DNA of 41,783 bases from Alphaproteobacteria bacterium (GTDB lineage Bacteria > Pseudomonadota > Alphaproteobacteria > TMED109): the NCBI GenBank assembly GCA_021296265.1, contig JAGWAT010000009.1:70417-112199 (forward strand), read 5' to 3'. A model generated the notes under the pieces. The model saw only the letters and a program-made list of their open reading frames with translations, was not told where the DNA came from and did not search any database. Positions 32,727-41,066 of the stretch are shown piece after piece. A program made the translations under genes and the position numbers. Each line of letters starts with the position of its first letter. Within the stretch, counting starts at the first letter, position 1.

Positions 32727-34145
32727 TCAGCTGCGTGCTTTGGGCTGCCAGGTCCCCGTCTTGATCAGTTCGTCGGTGAGGCGGTCGAGCGCGCGCTTGA
32801 AAAGATCGAGCGCCTCGTCCACCTCGGCCTCGGTGATGACCAGCGGTGGCGAGAACGACACAGCGTCGCCGAGCGGTAGTGAGCGGATGATGAGCCCCTC
32901 CTCCATCGCATATTTGCCGAGCGTGGGGCCCACAAGCAGGTCGGGGTCGAACGGTTTCTTGGACTCCCGGTCCTCGACCAACTCGACTGCCGCCAGCAGG
33001 GCTTCACCGCGCACCTCGCCGACGAGCGGATGATCCTGGGCAACCTCGCGCAGCCGCCTCTGGAAATAGGCGCCGACGTCGGCGCACTGCGCGGGCAGGT
33101 CCAGCCGTTCCATGATGTCCAGGTTGGCCATGGCTGCAGCGGCCGCCACGGGATGCGCGCCGTACGTGTAGCCGTGCGCGAAGTTGCTGACGCCAGGCGG
33201 CCCTTCCTTGATGACCTGCCAGATCTCTTCAGAGATGATGCTGCCCGACATGGGCACGTAGCCGCTCGTAAGCCCCTTGGCGATGGTCATGATGTCGGGC
33301 TCGATGTCGTAGGTCTCTGATCCGAACCAGTTGCCCGTCCGACCAAAGCCGGTGATCACCTCGTCGGCAATCATGAACACGTCGTACTTGCGCAGGACCT
33401 TCTGGATTTCCGGGAAGTAACCTTCCGGTGGAGCGATCACTCCGCCGGCCCCCATCACCGGCTCTGCGATGAACGCCGCCACCGTGTCCGGCCCCTCCTC
33501 GAGAATCATCTCCTCCAGCTTCTTCGCGCACCATCCGGAAAAGTCACGCTCGCTCATCCCGGGCTCGGCATGGCGCCAATAGTGCGGAGTCTCGGTATGG
33601 CGGACCATCGGCAGCGGCAGGTTGAATGCCGTGTGCACGGCGGGCAAACCGGTCAGGCTCGCCGTCGCGACCGTGACGCCGTGATAGCCGCGCCGGCGGG
33701 AGATGATTTTCTGCTTCTCAGGCCTGCCGAGCAGATTGTTGTAGTACCAGACCAGCTTGACGTTGGTGTCGTTGGCATCCGAGCCCGAGTTGCCGAACAT
33801 GACCTTGCTCATGTTGTCGGGCACGAGGCGGAGGACGCGGTCAGCCAAACGAATTGGCGCCTCGGTCCCCATGGAAAAGAAGCTGTGGTAGTAGGCCAGG
33901 TCTTCGGCCTGCTTGGCGATCGCCTCGACGACCTCCTGGTGCCCCCAGCCGATATTGACGCACCAGAGGCCTGCCACGGCGTCAATGTATTGCTTGCCCG
34001 CCGCATTGGTAAGCCGCACGCCATGTCCCGACACGATGATGTCCGGCCCGGTTTCGAGATGCGACTTGAGCGCCGTGTAGGGATGCAGAAAGCTCTGCTT
34101 GTCCATCTCCTCGAGAGAGAGATTGTGGTCCTGCTTGATGTCCAT
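32727..34145 (-). CDS. Class III (omega) aminotransferase
   Basis: PLP-dependent aminotransferase of the omega-amine/beta-alanine:pyruvate type. 472 residues. The PLP lysine is at about 290 in MTIAKGLTSGYVPMSG; IADEVITGFGRTG carries the PLP-ring Asp; FGNSGSDANDTNVKLVWYYN binds the cofactor phosphate; HGYTYGAHPVAAAAA and the early WCVNIGWGH are also typical. The ATG at 34145 gives the usual start; an ATG at codon 14 preceded by GAGGAG is an alternative. It stands alone, divergent from the OYE-type gene. Likely substrates are putrescine, beta-alanine or taurine-type amines; sequence does not decide. Confidence 0.93.
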   Translation of the reverse strand: MDIKQDHNLSLEEMDKQSFLHPYTALKSHLETGPDIIVSGHGVRLTNAAGKQYIDAVAGLWCVNIGWGHQEVVEAIAKQAEDLAYYHSFFSMGTEAPIRLADRVLRLVPDNMSKVMFGNSGSDANDTNVKLVWYYNNLLGRPEKQKIISRRRGYHGVTVATASLTGLPAVHTAFNLPLPMVRHTETPHYWRHAEPGMSERDFSGWCAKKLEEMILEEGPDTVAAFIAEPVMGAGGVIAPPEGYFPEIQKVLRKYDVFMIADEVITGFGRTGNWFGSETYDIEPDIMTIAKGLTSGYVPMSGSIISEEIWQVIKEGPPGVSNFAHGYTYGAHPVAAAAAMANLDIMERLDLPAQCADVGAYFQRRLREVAQDHPLVGEVRGEALLAAVELVEDRESKKPFDPDLLVGPTLGKYAMEEGLIIRSLPLGDAVSFSPPLVITEAEVDEALDLFKRALDRLTDELIKTGTWQPKARS

Positions 34146-34405
34146 CTCCGAATCCCCCGTTGCGATCGCTCGTCGGCCGGCCGCCCCAGCGGGCCATCTG
34201 GCCGCCGGACGAGGCGAACCGCGCGCTTATCGCCGTTTCCGGTCACCTTGACCGGTCGCGGCCCGGCGCGCCGCCCAATCATAGACAGCCGGCCGCAACT
34301 CGAAGCTTGCCGCTGATCCGGCGTTCCATTCGCCGCGGCTTGCGCCCCGCGGCCAAATCCGCGAGAACAACGCGTTCCGCAGGCATGCACGGACCGACTG
34401 GACGC

Positions 34406-35518
34406 ATGAATAGCCACCTCTTCTCACCCATCACGCTCCGCGAACTGGAACTCGCAAACCGGATCGTCGTCTCGCCCATGTGCCAGTACCAGGCCGTCGA
34501 CGGCGCGGCCCAAGACTGGCACCTGATGAATCTTGGCCAGTACGCCATGGGCGCAGCCGGACTGGTGTTCACGGAGGCCACCCACGTCGCACCGGAGGCG
34601 CGGATCACGCATCGTTGCCTCGGTCTCTGGTCGGACGAAACCGAGGCGGCGCTCGCCAGGGTCGTGGATTTCTGCCGGGAGCACGGGGTCACCGCACTCG
34701 GCGTCCAATTGGCCCACGCTGGCCGCAAGGCATCTTGCGATCCACCTCTGGCCGGCGGCAAACCTCTGGAGCCAGGGCACGGGGCGTGGACCACACTGGC
34801 GCCCTCCGCCCTTCCCTATGACGAGGGCTGGCACGTCCCGAGGGCCCTGGACCTCGACGGTATTGCCCGCATCAAGCAGCAGTTCGTCGACGCGGCGCAG
34901 CGCGCGGCTCGGCTGGGTTTCGACGTCGCGGAGGTGCACGCCGCCCACGGTTATCTGCTGTCGGAGTTCCTGTCGCCCCTCTCCAACCGGCGCGAAGACG
35001 CCTATGGCGGCAGCCGGGAGAATCGCTTGCGCCTCCTGTTGGAGATCTTCGAGGCCGTGCGTGCCGTCTGGCCACGGGCCCGCCCGCTCGGCGTGCGAAT
35101 CTCCGCCAGCGAGTGGGTCGACGGGGGCTGGGACGTCGAGGACAGCGTCGTACTCGCCCACGAACTGCGGGCTGCGGGCTGCGACTTTCTGGATGTCTCC
35201 TCGGGCGGTAACCATCCTGGGCAGGCGATCCCGATCGGCCCGGGCTATCAGGTCCCCTTCGCCGAGCGCATCAAGGCGGAGACCGGCATTGCCACCATGG
35301 CTGTCGGCATGATTACCGAGCCGCGGCAGGCTGAGGACATCATCGCCTCGGGCAGGGCGGACCTCGTCGCATTGGCGCGCGGCATGATGTTCGACCCTCG
35401 TTGGGCCTGGCGCGCCGCAATTGCGTTGGGCGCCGACACCGCCTACGCCGAGCAGTACTCGCGCTGCCATCCCTCGGGTCGACCCCAGGTCTTCCCGGCC
35501 CGATCGGCCGTCAGCTAA
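34406..35518 (+). CDS. NADH:flavin oxidoreductase, YqjM-type Old Yellow Enzyme
   Basis: FMN enzyme that reduces activated C=C bonds with NAD(P)H. 370 residues. The class signature is clear: the redox-tuning Cys at about 26 in VVSPMCQYQA, QLAHAGRKAS, the substrate-binding HAAHGYLLSEFLSPLSNRR, AYGGSRENR, and C-terminal VALARGMMFDPRWAWRAA. The ATG at 34406 gives the family's F-S-P-I start; the open frame to 34160 has no family sequence. An ATG at 34385 is an alternative. Divergent from the aminotransferase gene, with which it may share a catabolic context. Natural substrate unknown. Confidence 0.93.
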   Translation: MNSHLFSPITLRELELANRIVVSPMCQYQAVDGAAQDWHLMNLGQYAMGAAGLVFTEATHVAPEARITHRCLGLWSDETEAALARVVDFCREHGVTALGVQLAHAGRKASCDPPLAGGKPLEPGHGAWTTLAPSALPYDEGWHVPRALDLDGIARIKQQFVDAAQRAARLGFDVAEVHAAHGYLLSEFLSPLSNRREDAYGGSRENRLRLLLEIFEAVRAVWPRARPLGVRISASEWVDGGWDVEDSVVLAHELRAAGCDFLDVSSGGNHPGQAIPIGPGYQVPFAERIKAETGIATMAVGMITEPRQAEDIIASGRADLVALARGMMFDPRWAWRAAIALGADTAYAEQYSRCHPSGRPQVFPARSAVS

Positions 35519-35764
35519 CGCAGAGGAGCCGCGGGCATCGCGGCGATCAGCGGATCCTTGCGTCCGGACGACCGAGCCTGACCGGGCGAGGCGATCCAGC
35601 CCTGATCGGCCCGCCACCGGGTCCATGGTGGTCGACAGCACCGCAGGCGTCCCGCTCGGCGTCGACATCACGTCCGCCGCCTGATCGCGGGCGCCTAAGC
35701 AGCCGCATCCGCGCGCAGGGTCCGGCTACCTGGAATCCGCACACTCCGGCCCCGCCACAAGAGT

Positions 35765-35794
35765 GGTTGGGCGGTCGCTCCCGACCGTCCAACC
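35765..35794. repeat. 13-bp stem hairpin between the OYE-type gene and dxs
   Basis: Arms 35765-35777 and 35782-35794 pair over 13 positions with one G-T wobble around a CTCC tetraloop. It is the most stable simple hairpin in this gap. It lies 247 bases past the OYE-type stop and no T-tract follows on either strand, so it may be a REP-like element or a Rho-context hairpin rather than an intrinsic terminator. Confidence 0.55.
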
Positions 35795-35851
35795 TCGAAA
35801 GCGGACCCCCCAGAAGGGCATCCGATCTCGTTTGCCAACGGGGATGCGCCC

Positions 35852-35882
35852 TTGACTACCGACGGTGCACAGTGGCTAATAT
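35852..35882 (+). promoter_or_regulatory. Candidate sigma70 promoter for dxs
   Basis: TTGACT (35852-35857) and TAATAT (35877-35882), spacer 19; reading the -10 as GCTAAT (35875-35880) gives the standard 17. It sits in the only AT-rich patch of this gap, 230 bases before dxs. Confidence 0.45.
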
Positions 35883-36112
35883 GTTAAGTTCAATACGTTA
35901 TGCGTCGAGCTAGCAGTCGGACGATGCGTCATCTCTACGAATGCCAGTCGACACCGCGAAGCCGGTTTATGTATCAGGCACCGTCGACGGATGGTCGGTC
36001 AAGTCAGAACTAGTGCCACGACCATCTCGCCCACTGGCCCCGCATTGCCGACAAGTCTTGCCGATAGCACACTTCCCGGCGCCCGACATCCCCCCGCCGA
36101 AACGAGAGAGCG

Positions 36113-38011
36113 ATGCCTGAGACACCCCTGCTCGATACCATCATGAAGCCGAGCGATCTCAGGGCCCTGGAGCCGAATCAACTGCGGCAGGTCGCCGACG
36201 AACTCAGGGCCGAAACGATCGATGCGGTGTCCGTGACCGGCGGGCATCTCGGCGCAGGTCTGGGCGTGGTCGAACTCACTGTAGCGCTGCACTACCTGTT
36301 CGACACGCCGGCGGATCGCATCATCTGGGATGTGGGGCATCAGGTGTACCCGCACAAGATCCTGACTGGCCGCCGCGGGCGCATTCGTACCCTCCGCCAG
36401 GGCGGAGGGCTGTCCGGTTTCACCAAGCGGTCCGAAAGCGAGTACGACCCGTTTGGAGCCGCGCACGCATCGACTTCCATTTCGTCCGCTCTCGGGTTTT
36501 CCGTCGCCCGCGACCTGCAGGGAAAGGACCACAAGGTGATCGCCGTGATCGGCGACGGCGCGATGACCGGCGGCATGGCCTTCGAGGGTCTGAACAACGC
36601 CGGCGCCATGGCCAACAAGCTGATCTTGATCCTCAATGACAACGAAATGTCGATTGCGCCACCGGTCGGTGCCCTGTCGGCCTATTTGTCGCGCCTGATT
36701 TCCTCCAAGTCATATCGCTCCCTGCGCGATTTCGGGCTGCAGATGTCGAAGCGGTTTCCGGACACGCTCCAGCGCTCGGCCCGACGGGCCGAGAGCTATG
36801 CGCGAAGCCTGCTGACCGGCGGTACCCTGTTCGAGCAGCTGGGCATGTTCTACGTCGGCCCGATCGACGGCCACAACCTCGACCATCTCATCCCCGTGTT
36901 GCGCAACGTGCGCGACGATAAAGCCCAAGGGCCCATTCTCGTTCATGTCGCCACCCAGAAGGGGAAGGGCTACGCACCGGCGGAGCACTCAGACGACAAG
37001 GGACACGGCGTCGGCAAGTTCGATGTGGCAAGCGGCGCGCCCAAGACCAGCACCGGCTCCAACACTCCTCCGAGCTACACGCGGGTGTTCGCGGACGCAC
37101 TCATCGAGGAAGCCCACCGCGACGACCGGATCGTGGCCATCACGGCCGCGATGCCGTCCGGGACCGGCGTCGACCGCTTCGGAGAAGTCTTCCCAGACCG
37201 AACGTTTGACGTCGGTCTGTCCGAACAGCACGCCGTGACCTTCGCGGCCGGCCTCGCTGCGGAGGGGATGCGGCCCTTCGCCGCCATCTATTCGACCTTT
37301 CTGCAGCGGGCGTTTGACCAGATCGTGCACGACGTGGCGATTCAGCGCCTGCCGGTGCGATTCGCCATCGATCGGGCCGGATACGTGGGGGCGGACGGAC
37401 AAACCCACTGCGGTGCCTTCGACATCGCCTACCTGGGGTGCCTTCCCGACGTCGTGCTCATGGCCGCGGCAGATGAAGCTGAGCTGGTCCACATGGTCAC
37501 CACGGCGGTGACCATCGATGACCGGCCGTGCGCATTCCGGTACCCCCGCGGAAGCGGGGCCGGGGTGACGCTTCCGGAAACTCCTGAGGCGTTGCCCCTC
37601 GGCCGGGGCCGCATCGTCAGGGAAGGAACGAGGATCGCCCTGCTCTCGTACGGATCGCGTCTCCAGGACTGCCTGAAGGCAGCCGAAGAACTCGACTCCA
37701 ACGGTCTCTCGACGACCGTCGCGGATGCCCGCTTCGCCAAGCCGCTCGACGAGGACCTGATCAAGCGACTCGCGGCCCACCACCAGGCGCTCGTCACGGT
37801 TGAGGAGGGATCGATCGGCGGATTTGCCTCCCAGGTGATGCACCTGCTCATCCGCGAGGGTGTGTTCGATTCCGGTCTGGCCTTCCGGCCGATGGTCATG
37901 CCCGATCGATTCCTTGACCATGATACGCCCGCAGCTCAGGTCCAGCGCGCCGGTTTGGACAGCGCACACATCGTCACCACCGTGCAGGACGCGCTCGGAA
38001 GCACGGGATAA
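36113..38011 (+). CDS. dxs: 1-deoxy-D-xylulose-5-phosphate synthase
   Basis: Thiamine-diphosphate enzyme that condenses pyruvate and glyceraldehyde-3-phosphate, the first step of the MEP isoprenoid pathway; the product also feeds thiamine and pyridoxal synthesis. 632 residues, normal length. It has [17 protein letters not shown] near the N-terminus, the TPP/Mg motif [19 protein letters not shown] with following LNDNEMSI, the His of VGPIDGHN, then the pyrimidine-binding domain ([33 protein letters not shown]) and the transketolase C-terminal domain ([15 protein letters not shown]). The ATG at 36113 is preceded by GAGAGAG. No neighbouring isoprenoid genes are present; in many Alphaproteobacteria xseB-ispA lies upstream, not here. 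Confidence 0.97.
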   Translation: MPETPLLDTIMKPSDLRALEPNQLRQVADELRAETIDAVSVTGGHLGAGLGVVELTVALHYLFDTPADRIIWDVGHQVYPHKILTGRRGRIRTLRQGGGLSGFTKRSESEYDPFGAAHASTSISSALGFSVARDLQGKDHKVIAVIGDGAMTGGMAFEGLNNAGAMANKLILILNDNEMSIAPPVGALSAYLSRLISSKSYRSLRDFGLQMSKRFPDTLQRSARRAESYARSLLTGGTLFEQLGMFYVGPIDGHNLDHLIPVLRNVRDDKAQGPILVHVATQKGKGYAPAEHSDDKGHGVGKFDVASGAPKTSTGSNTPPSYTRVFADALIEEAHRDDRIVAITAAMPSGTGVDRFGEVFPDRTFDVGLSEQHAVTFAAGLAAEGMRPFAAIYSTFLQRAFDQIVHDVAIQRLPVRFAIDRAGYVGADGQTHCGAFDIAYLGCLPDVVLMAAADEAELVHMVTTAVTIDDRPCAFRYPRGSGAGVTLPETPEALPLGRGRIVREGTRIALLSYGSRLQDCLKAAEELDSNGLSTTVADARFAKPLDEDLIKRLAAHHQALVTVEEGSIGGFASQVMHLLIREGVFDSGLAFRPMVMPDRFLDHDTPAAQVQRAGLDSAHIVTTVQDALGSTG

Positions 38012-38051
38012 GCGGCCGCCGACAGGCCGCAGATGCACCGCCCGCTCCGGA

Positions 38052-38073
38052 TTGCAAATGAGTTGCATTCGCA
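38052..38073 (+). promoter_or_regulatory. Fur-box-like operator with overlapping promoter
   Basis: TTGCAAATGAGTTGCATTCG followed by CA: partial dyad (7 of 10 positions per side) resembling iron-box sequences of the GCAAATGA...CATTCGC type. Promoter-like hexamers overlap it: TTGCAT (38063-38068) with TACCGT (38085-38090), spacer 16. The site points into the empty gap, not into a known gene. Iron control is inference from motif likeness. Confidence 0.4.
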
Positions 38074-38167
38074 GATAGATCCTGCTACCGTGAGGTCCGT
38101 CCAGACTGCGTAGCAGTCACCGACGGAGGGATGCACACCGCGATCTACCCGGATCGCAACAGCGCGA

Positions 38168-38233
38168 CCAGGGAACCCGTTCGTCCGTTCGCCAATTCGG
38201 CGGCCGGCACCTCCTCACGAACGGGCTCCCTGG
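38168..38233. repeat. Long inverted repeat, 17-bp arms with one mismatch
   Basis: CCAGGGAACCCGTTCGT (38168-38184) and ACGAACGGGCTCCCTGG (38217-38233) pair at 16 of 17 positions around a 32-base loop that can itself form a small CGCC/GGCG stem. In RNA this is a stable long hairpin; as DNA it could be a cruciform or remnant of a small mobile element. It lies about 75 bases downstream of the predicted start of the Fur-site promoter. Confidence 0.65.
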
Positions 38234-38457
38234 CGCCAACCCTCGAGGGGCGTACTTTCGGCCCTGCCCGCAACCCAGACCGGCTTGTCTCCCCGCGCTC
38301 CCCGGTGACAACTCCATGCCCCATTGCCTTCCCGGCGGAGACAGGTCGTACTGGCCCGGCCCGGTTGTCATGCGATGCAGCTGACCGCCGGAAGCCAACG
38401 ATTCACCGACAGCCAGCCGCACGTCGATCGAGGCCCGGGAACCTGAGCCGCGGGCAG

Positions 38458-38491
38458 AAAAAACACGGCCCCCGGCGCCATCGGCGGGGGA
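38458..38491 (-). terminator. Intrinsic terminator of the amidohydrolase gene
   Basis: Read on the minus strand, a stem of CCCCC-GCC and GGC-GGGGG (38490 to 38469, with three bulged bases) is followed after five bases by six T residues (38463-38458). It begins about 20 bases past the amidohydrolase stop. One of few hairpin-plus-T-tract signals found in the window. Confidence 0.65.
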
Positions 38492-38511
38492 CCTCTTCTC
38501 TAGTTGCTTGC

Positions 38512-39699
38512 CTAGCCCTCGGCCAAGGCTGCGCCCGGGCGATTCCATTCGGTCGGAAGACCATAGAGCCGGGCGGCGTTCTCCCATAACACTTTCCGCT
38601 GGATCCGTTCAGGTACACCCACCATTTCGCGGGCGATGAACTCTTGGCTGTCCGGCCACACCCCGTCCGGGTGCGGGAAGTCCGACCCCCACATCACGTT
38701 GTCCTCACCGAGCACATCGATCAGGCGGAGCCCGATCGGGTCACTCTGGTAGGTCGCATAGCACTGGCGGTGCCAGTAGTCGGACGGTTTCATTTTGAGC
38801 TCAAGATCGTGGAACTGGTCCTCCCACTCGAGGTCCATATGTTCGAGCACGTACGGGATCCAGCCAATCCCGGCTTCCCCGATCACGAGTCGCAAGCCGG
38901 GATACCGCTCGAGCACACCGCCGTAGATCGCCTCCATCAGCTTGTCCGCCATCTTCAGCTGGAAGCCCGTAATGAAGGTGGCGAAGGCGGCCCGCCACTC
39001 CAGCCTCGTGAGACCTTCGGGGTCGGGCTGTTTCCCGCCGATGGTGTGGATGTGGACGGGCAGCCCGCTCGCGCCGACGGCTTCCCAGAGCGGGTTCCAG
39101 TGGTGATGGTAGAGCGGCTTCATGTCGAGGGTGTTCGCGATCTCCAGACCACGGACGGAACCAAGCCTCGTGACCCGCTCGACCTCGGCAACCGCCGCGT
39201 CGATGTCGTGGTTGGGAATGCACGCGATGCCGGCGAAACGCTCCGGGCTCGCCGCGCAGAAATCCGCGAGCCAAGCGTTGTAGATCCGCATGACCTCCGC
39301 CGCCGCTTCCGGGTCGTTCAACCGATTCGCAGCCCCCAGGATCCCGTAGAGAACTTCACCCCGCACTCCGTCCAGGTCCTGGTCCCGCACCCGGAGTGCG
39401 GGTTCCGTCAGGCGGCGGATTCCCTTCTCCCCGTCCTGGTAGAGCCCCTGAGCGGCCATTCGGTCGGAACGCTGAATCTCGCCGGGCACGTACTCTCTGC
39501 CCGCCGACCCCATTCCGTTCACGAGGCCAAAGTTGGCCCCACCCCTAGACACCCACATACCTCGTCCGCGCTTGTCCCGGTCCACGTACGGCATGCGGTC
39601 CTTGAGGCGCTGTGGCGCCCGTTCGGTAAAGAGGTCGGGCGGCAGCCAGATCAGGTCGATGTGGCAGTCCGCAGAGATCACTTTCCCCCGTACTTCCAT
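38512..39699 (-). CDS. Amidohydrolase_2 family metal-dependent hydrolase
   Basis: TIM-barrel hydrolase/decarboxylase of the ACMSD-like amidohydrolase_2 family. 395 residues. The N-terminal metal motif is SADCHIDL, with an H-x-D rather than the usual H-x-H. The barrel His motif is LPVHIHTIGGK, then LVIGEAGIGWIPYVLEHMD, and the C-terminal metal Asp motif NVMWGSDFPHPDGVWPDS. This branch (S-A-D-x-H start) is common in environmental Proteobacteria with unknown substrate. The ATG at 39699 is the only start giving the family N-terminus MEVRGKVISAD. Single gene with its own terminator. Neighbouring permease and dehydrogenase genes are in the same direction but well spaced. Confidence 0.88.
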   Translation of the reverse strand: MEVRGKVISADCHIDLIWLPPDLFTERAPQRLKDRMPYVDRDKRGRGMWVSRGGANFGLVNGMGSAGREYVPGEIQRSDRMAAQGLYQDGEKGIRRLTEPALRVRDQDLDGVRGEVLYGILGAANRLNDPEAAAEVMRIYNAWLADFCAASPERFAGIACIPNHDIDAAVAEVERVTRLGSVRGLEIANTLDMKPLYHHHWNPLWEAVGASGLPVHIHTIGGKQPDPEGLTRLEWRAAFATFITGFQLKMADKLMEAIYGGVLERYPGLRLVIGEAGIGWIPYVLEHMDLEWEDQFHDLELKMKPSDYWHRQCYATYQSDPIGLRLIDVLGEDNVMWGSDFPHPDGVWPDSQEFIAREMVGVPERIQRKVLWENAARLYGLPTEWNRPGAALAEG

Positions 39700-39898
39700 T
39701 TGGCTCCCATCCCCGTGTTTACGTTCAAGTCGCGGCCGATTGACGCACCTGGACGTGCCCGTCCGCAGCCCGCGCCGCCGACCTTCAGTATTCCGCGATG
39801 TCGCCCGACCCCGTCATTTTTCGGGGTACCAACCGACGCCGCAATGTGCGGCAATGCGCCAGGCTGGCAGCCGGAATGATACACCGGTTCTATATCAG

Positions 39899-40822
39899 CT
39901 ACTTAGCGCCGGCAGTGCGCCGATAGGTGTAGATTCCTGCGAGCACGATCAGGCCTGCGCCAGCCAGGGTGTTGAGACCTGGAACCGTTCCGAACAAAAG
40001 GACCCCGTAACTGACGGCGAACAGGAGCTGTACGTAGGTCAGGGGCGCCAGTTTGCTCGCCTGGACCCGGGCAAACGCGAAACCCGCCAGGTACTGGCCG
40101 AGCGCCCCGAAACCACCGATCACTGCCAACATCCCCCAGCCGACGGCATCCGGCGTTTGCCAATCGAACGGGACGGTTGTGCTGGTGACCACCACGCCCG
40201 CCAGCGAGGAATACAGCAGACCCGTCTCGGGCGGATCGACCACCGATACGAACCGGCTGGAAAGCATGTAGAACGCGAAGAGGAACGCGCCGGTGATTCC
40301 CGCCGCCACGCCGGTGAGCGTTCCCGGGGGTAGTGCGTCGCCGTCCCCAGTCAACGTCGCGATGAGGGCAAGTGGCTGGACGACGATCAGGACGCCCGCG
40401 AAGCCGACCAGGGCAGCGCACCATTCTTGCCAGCCGACGCGCTCCCCCAGGGTCACGCCCGACAGCACCGACATGATCAGGGGGGCGGTGAAAATGATCG
40501 CCGTCGCCTCTGCGATGGGCAACCGCGCAAGCGCGTGAAAGTAGAAGAACGTCATGCCGAAGAGGAATACCGAACGGATTATCTGGGCGCGTGGCCGATG
40601 GCTCCGGTGAAAGCGGGGCCCCCGTCCGAGCACGCGGAGAAGGATCATCACCGCGACGATCAGGACGAAGTGGAAGGTGTAGCGGGCCCACACGACCTGC
40701 AGCACGGGAAACGTCTGGGAGAGCCACTTCCCGTACGCCTCCATGGTCGAGAACGACAGGAGCATGCAGAAGAAGAACACAACCCCGACCTGCTGCGCGC
40801 CGCCCGCCTTGTTGTTCAGCAC
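39899..40822 (-). CDS. EamA/DMT-superfamily permease
   Basis: Inner-membrane transporter with two EamA repeats and about ten hydrophobic helices, such as QVGVVFFFCMLLSFSTMEAY, ARYTFHFVLIVAVMILL, AIIFTAPLIMSVLSG and YVQLLFAVSYGVLLFG. The start is uncertain: GTG at 40822 gives 307 residues, close to the family norm; the frame also reaches a GTG at 40897 but those extra residues are hydrophilic and lack family character. Members export or import small metabolites such as amino acids or purines; the substrate cannot be told. The intergenic stretch on its 3' side has two short hairpins (39808-39827 and 39838-39852) without clear T-tracts. Confidence 0.88.
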   Translation of the reverse strand: MLNNKAGGAQQVGVVFFFCMLLSFSTMEAYGKWLSQTFPVLQVVWARYTFHFVLIVAVMILLRVLGRGPRFHRSHRPRAQIIRSVFLFGMTFFYFHALARLPIAEATAIIFTAPLIMSVLSGVTLGERVGWQEWCAALVGFAGVLIVVQPLALIATLTGDGDALPPGTLTGVAAGITGAFLFAFYMLSSRFVSVVDPPETGLLYSSLAGVVVTSTTVPFDWQTPDAVGWGMLAVIGGFGALGQYLAGFAFARVQASKLAPLTYVQLLFAVSYGVLLFGTVPGLNTLAGAGLIVLAGIYTYRRTAGAK

Positions 40823-41066
40823 CGCGAGCGACCACCCATGCAGTACCGTTTCACGCGTCCCGACCCGGGATCCGCGCGGCGGGCCGGACAACCCCACCTT
40901 GCGACCGCCGTGCCGCGCAGTCCGGTGTCATCCAGAGGTCTCTGCACCGCCTTCGTTCCACGCCCCGTCGCTCGCCGGCAAGCTGGCCAACCCCGAGCAC
41001 CCGGGTCGGAGAGAGCCACTAACGGCGGCAAGCCGGCAGCAGCTGATCACCACGGACCCGCTGCGT

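Larger units (their letters stand above)
35519..36112. other. Intergenic region upstream of dxs
   Basis: 594 bases without a supported gene. It contains a stable hairpin (35765-35794) and a candidate promoter (35852-35882) that would leave a 5' untranslated leader of about 220 bases on dxs. An antisense frame at 35999-36532 has no family character. Confidence 0.45.
38012..38511. other. 500-base gap with a Fur-like site and hairpins, no supported protein gene
   Basis: Between convergent dxs and the amidohydrolase gene. A plus-strand open frame of 152 codons begins at 38131 right after GGAGGG with almost no spacing. Its translation is Arg/Pro/Ser/Thr-rich and matches nothing I recognise, and it runs into the antisense of the amidohydrolase, so I do not call it. 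The gap holds a Fur-box-like site, a long inverted repeat and a minus-strand terminator, listed separately. Confidence 0.5.

Noticed and set aside
38131-38589. 152-codon frame beginning right after GGAGGG
   Set aside because: Spacing between the purine run and ATG is essentially nil, composition is Arg/Pro/Ser-rich, and the frame ends inside the antisense of the amidohydrolase gene. Kept only as an alternative in the iron-RNA finding.
38512-39699. H-x-D in place of H-x-H as evidence of an inactive amidohydrolase
   Set aside because: The S-A-D-x-H-x-D start is, as far as I recall, normal for this branch of the family, and the remaining metal motifs are intact.
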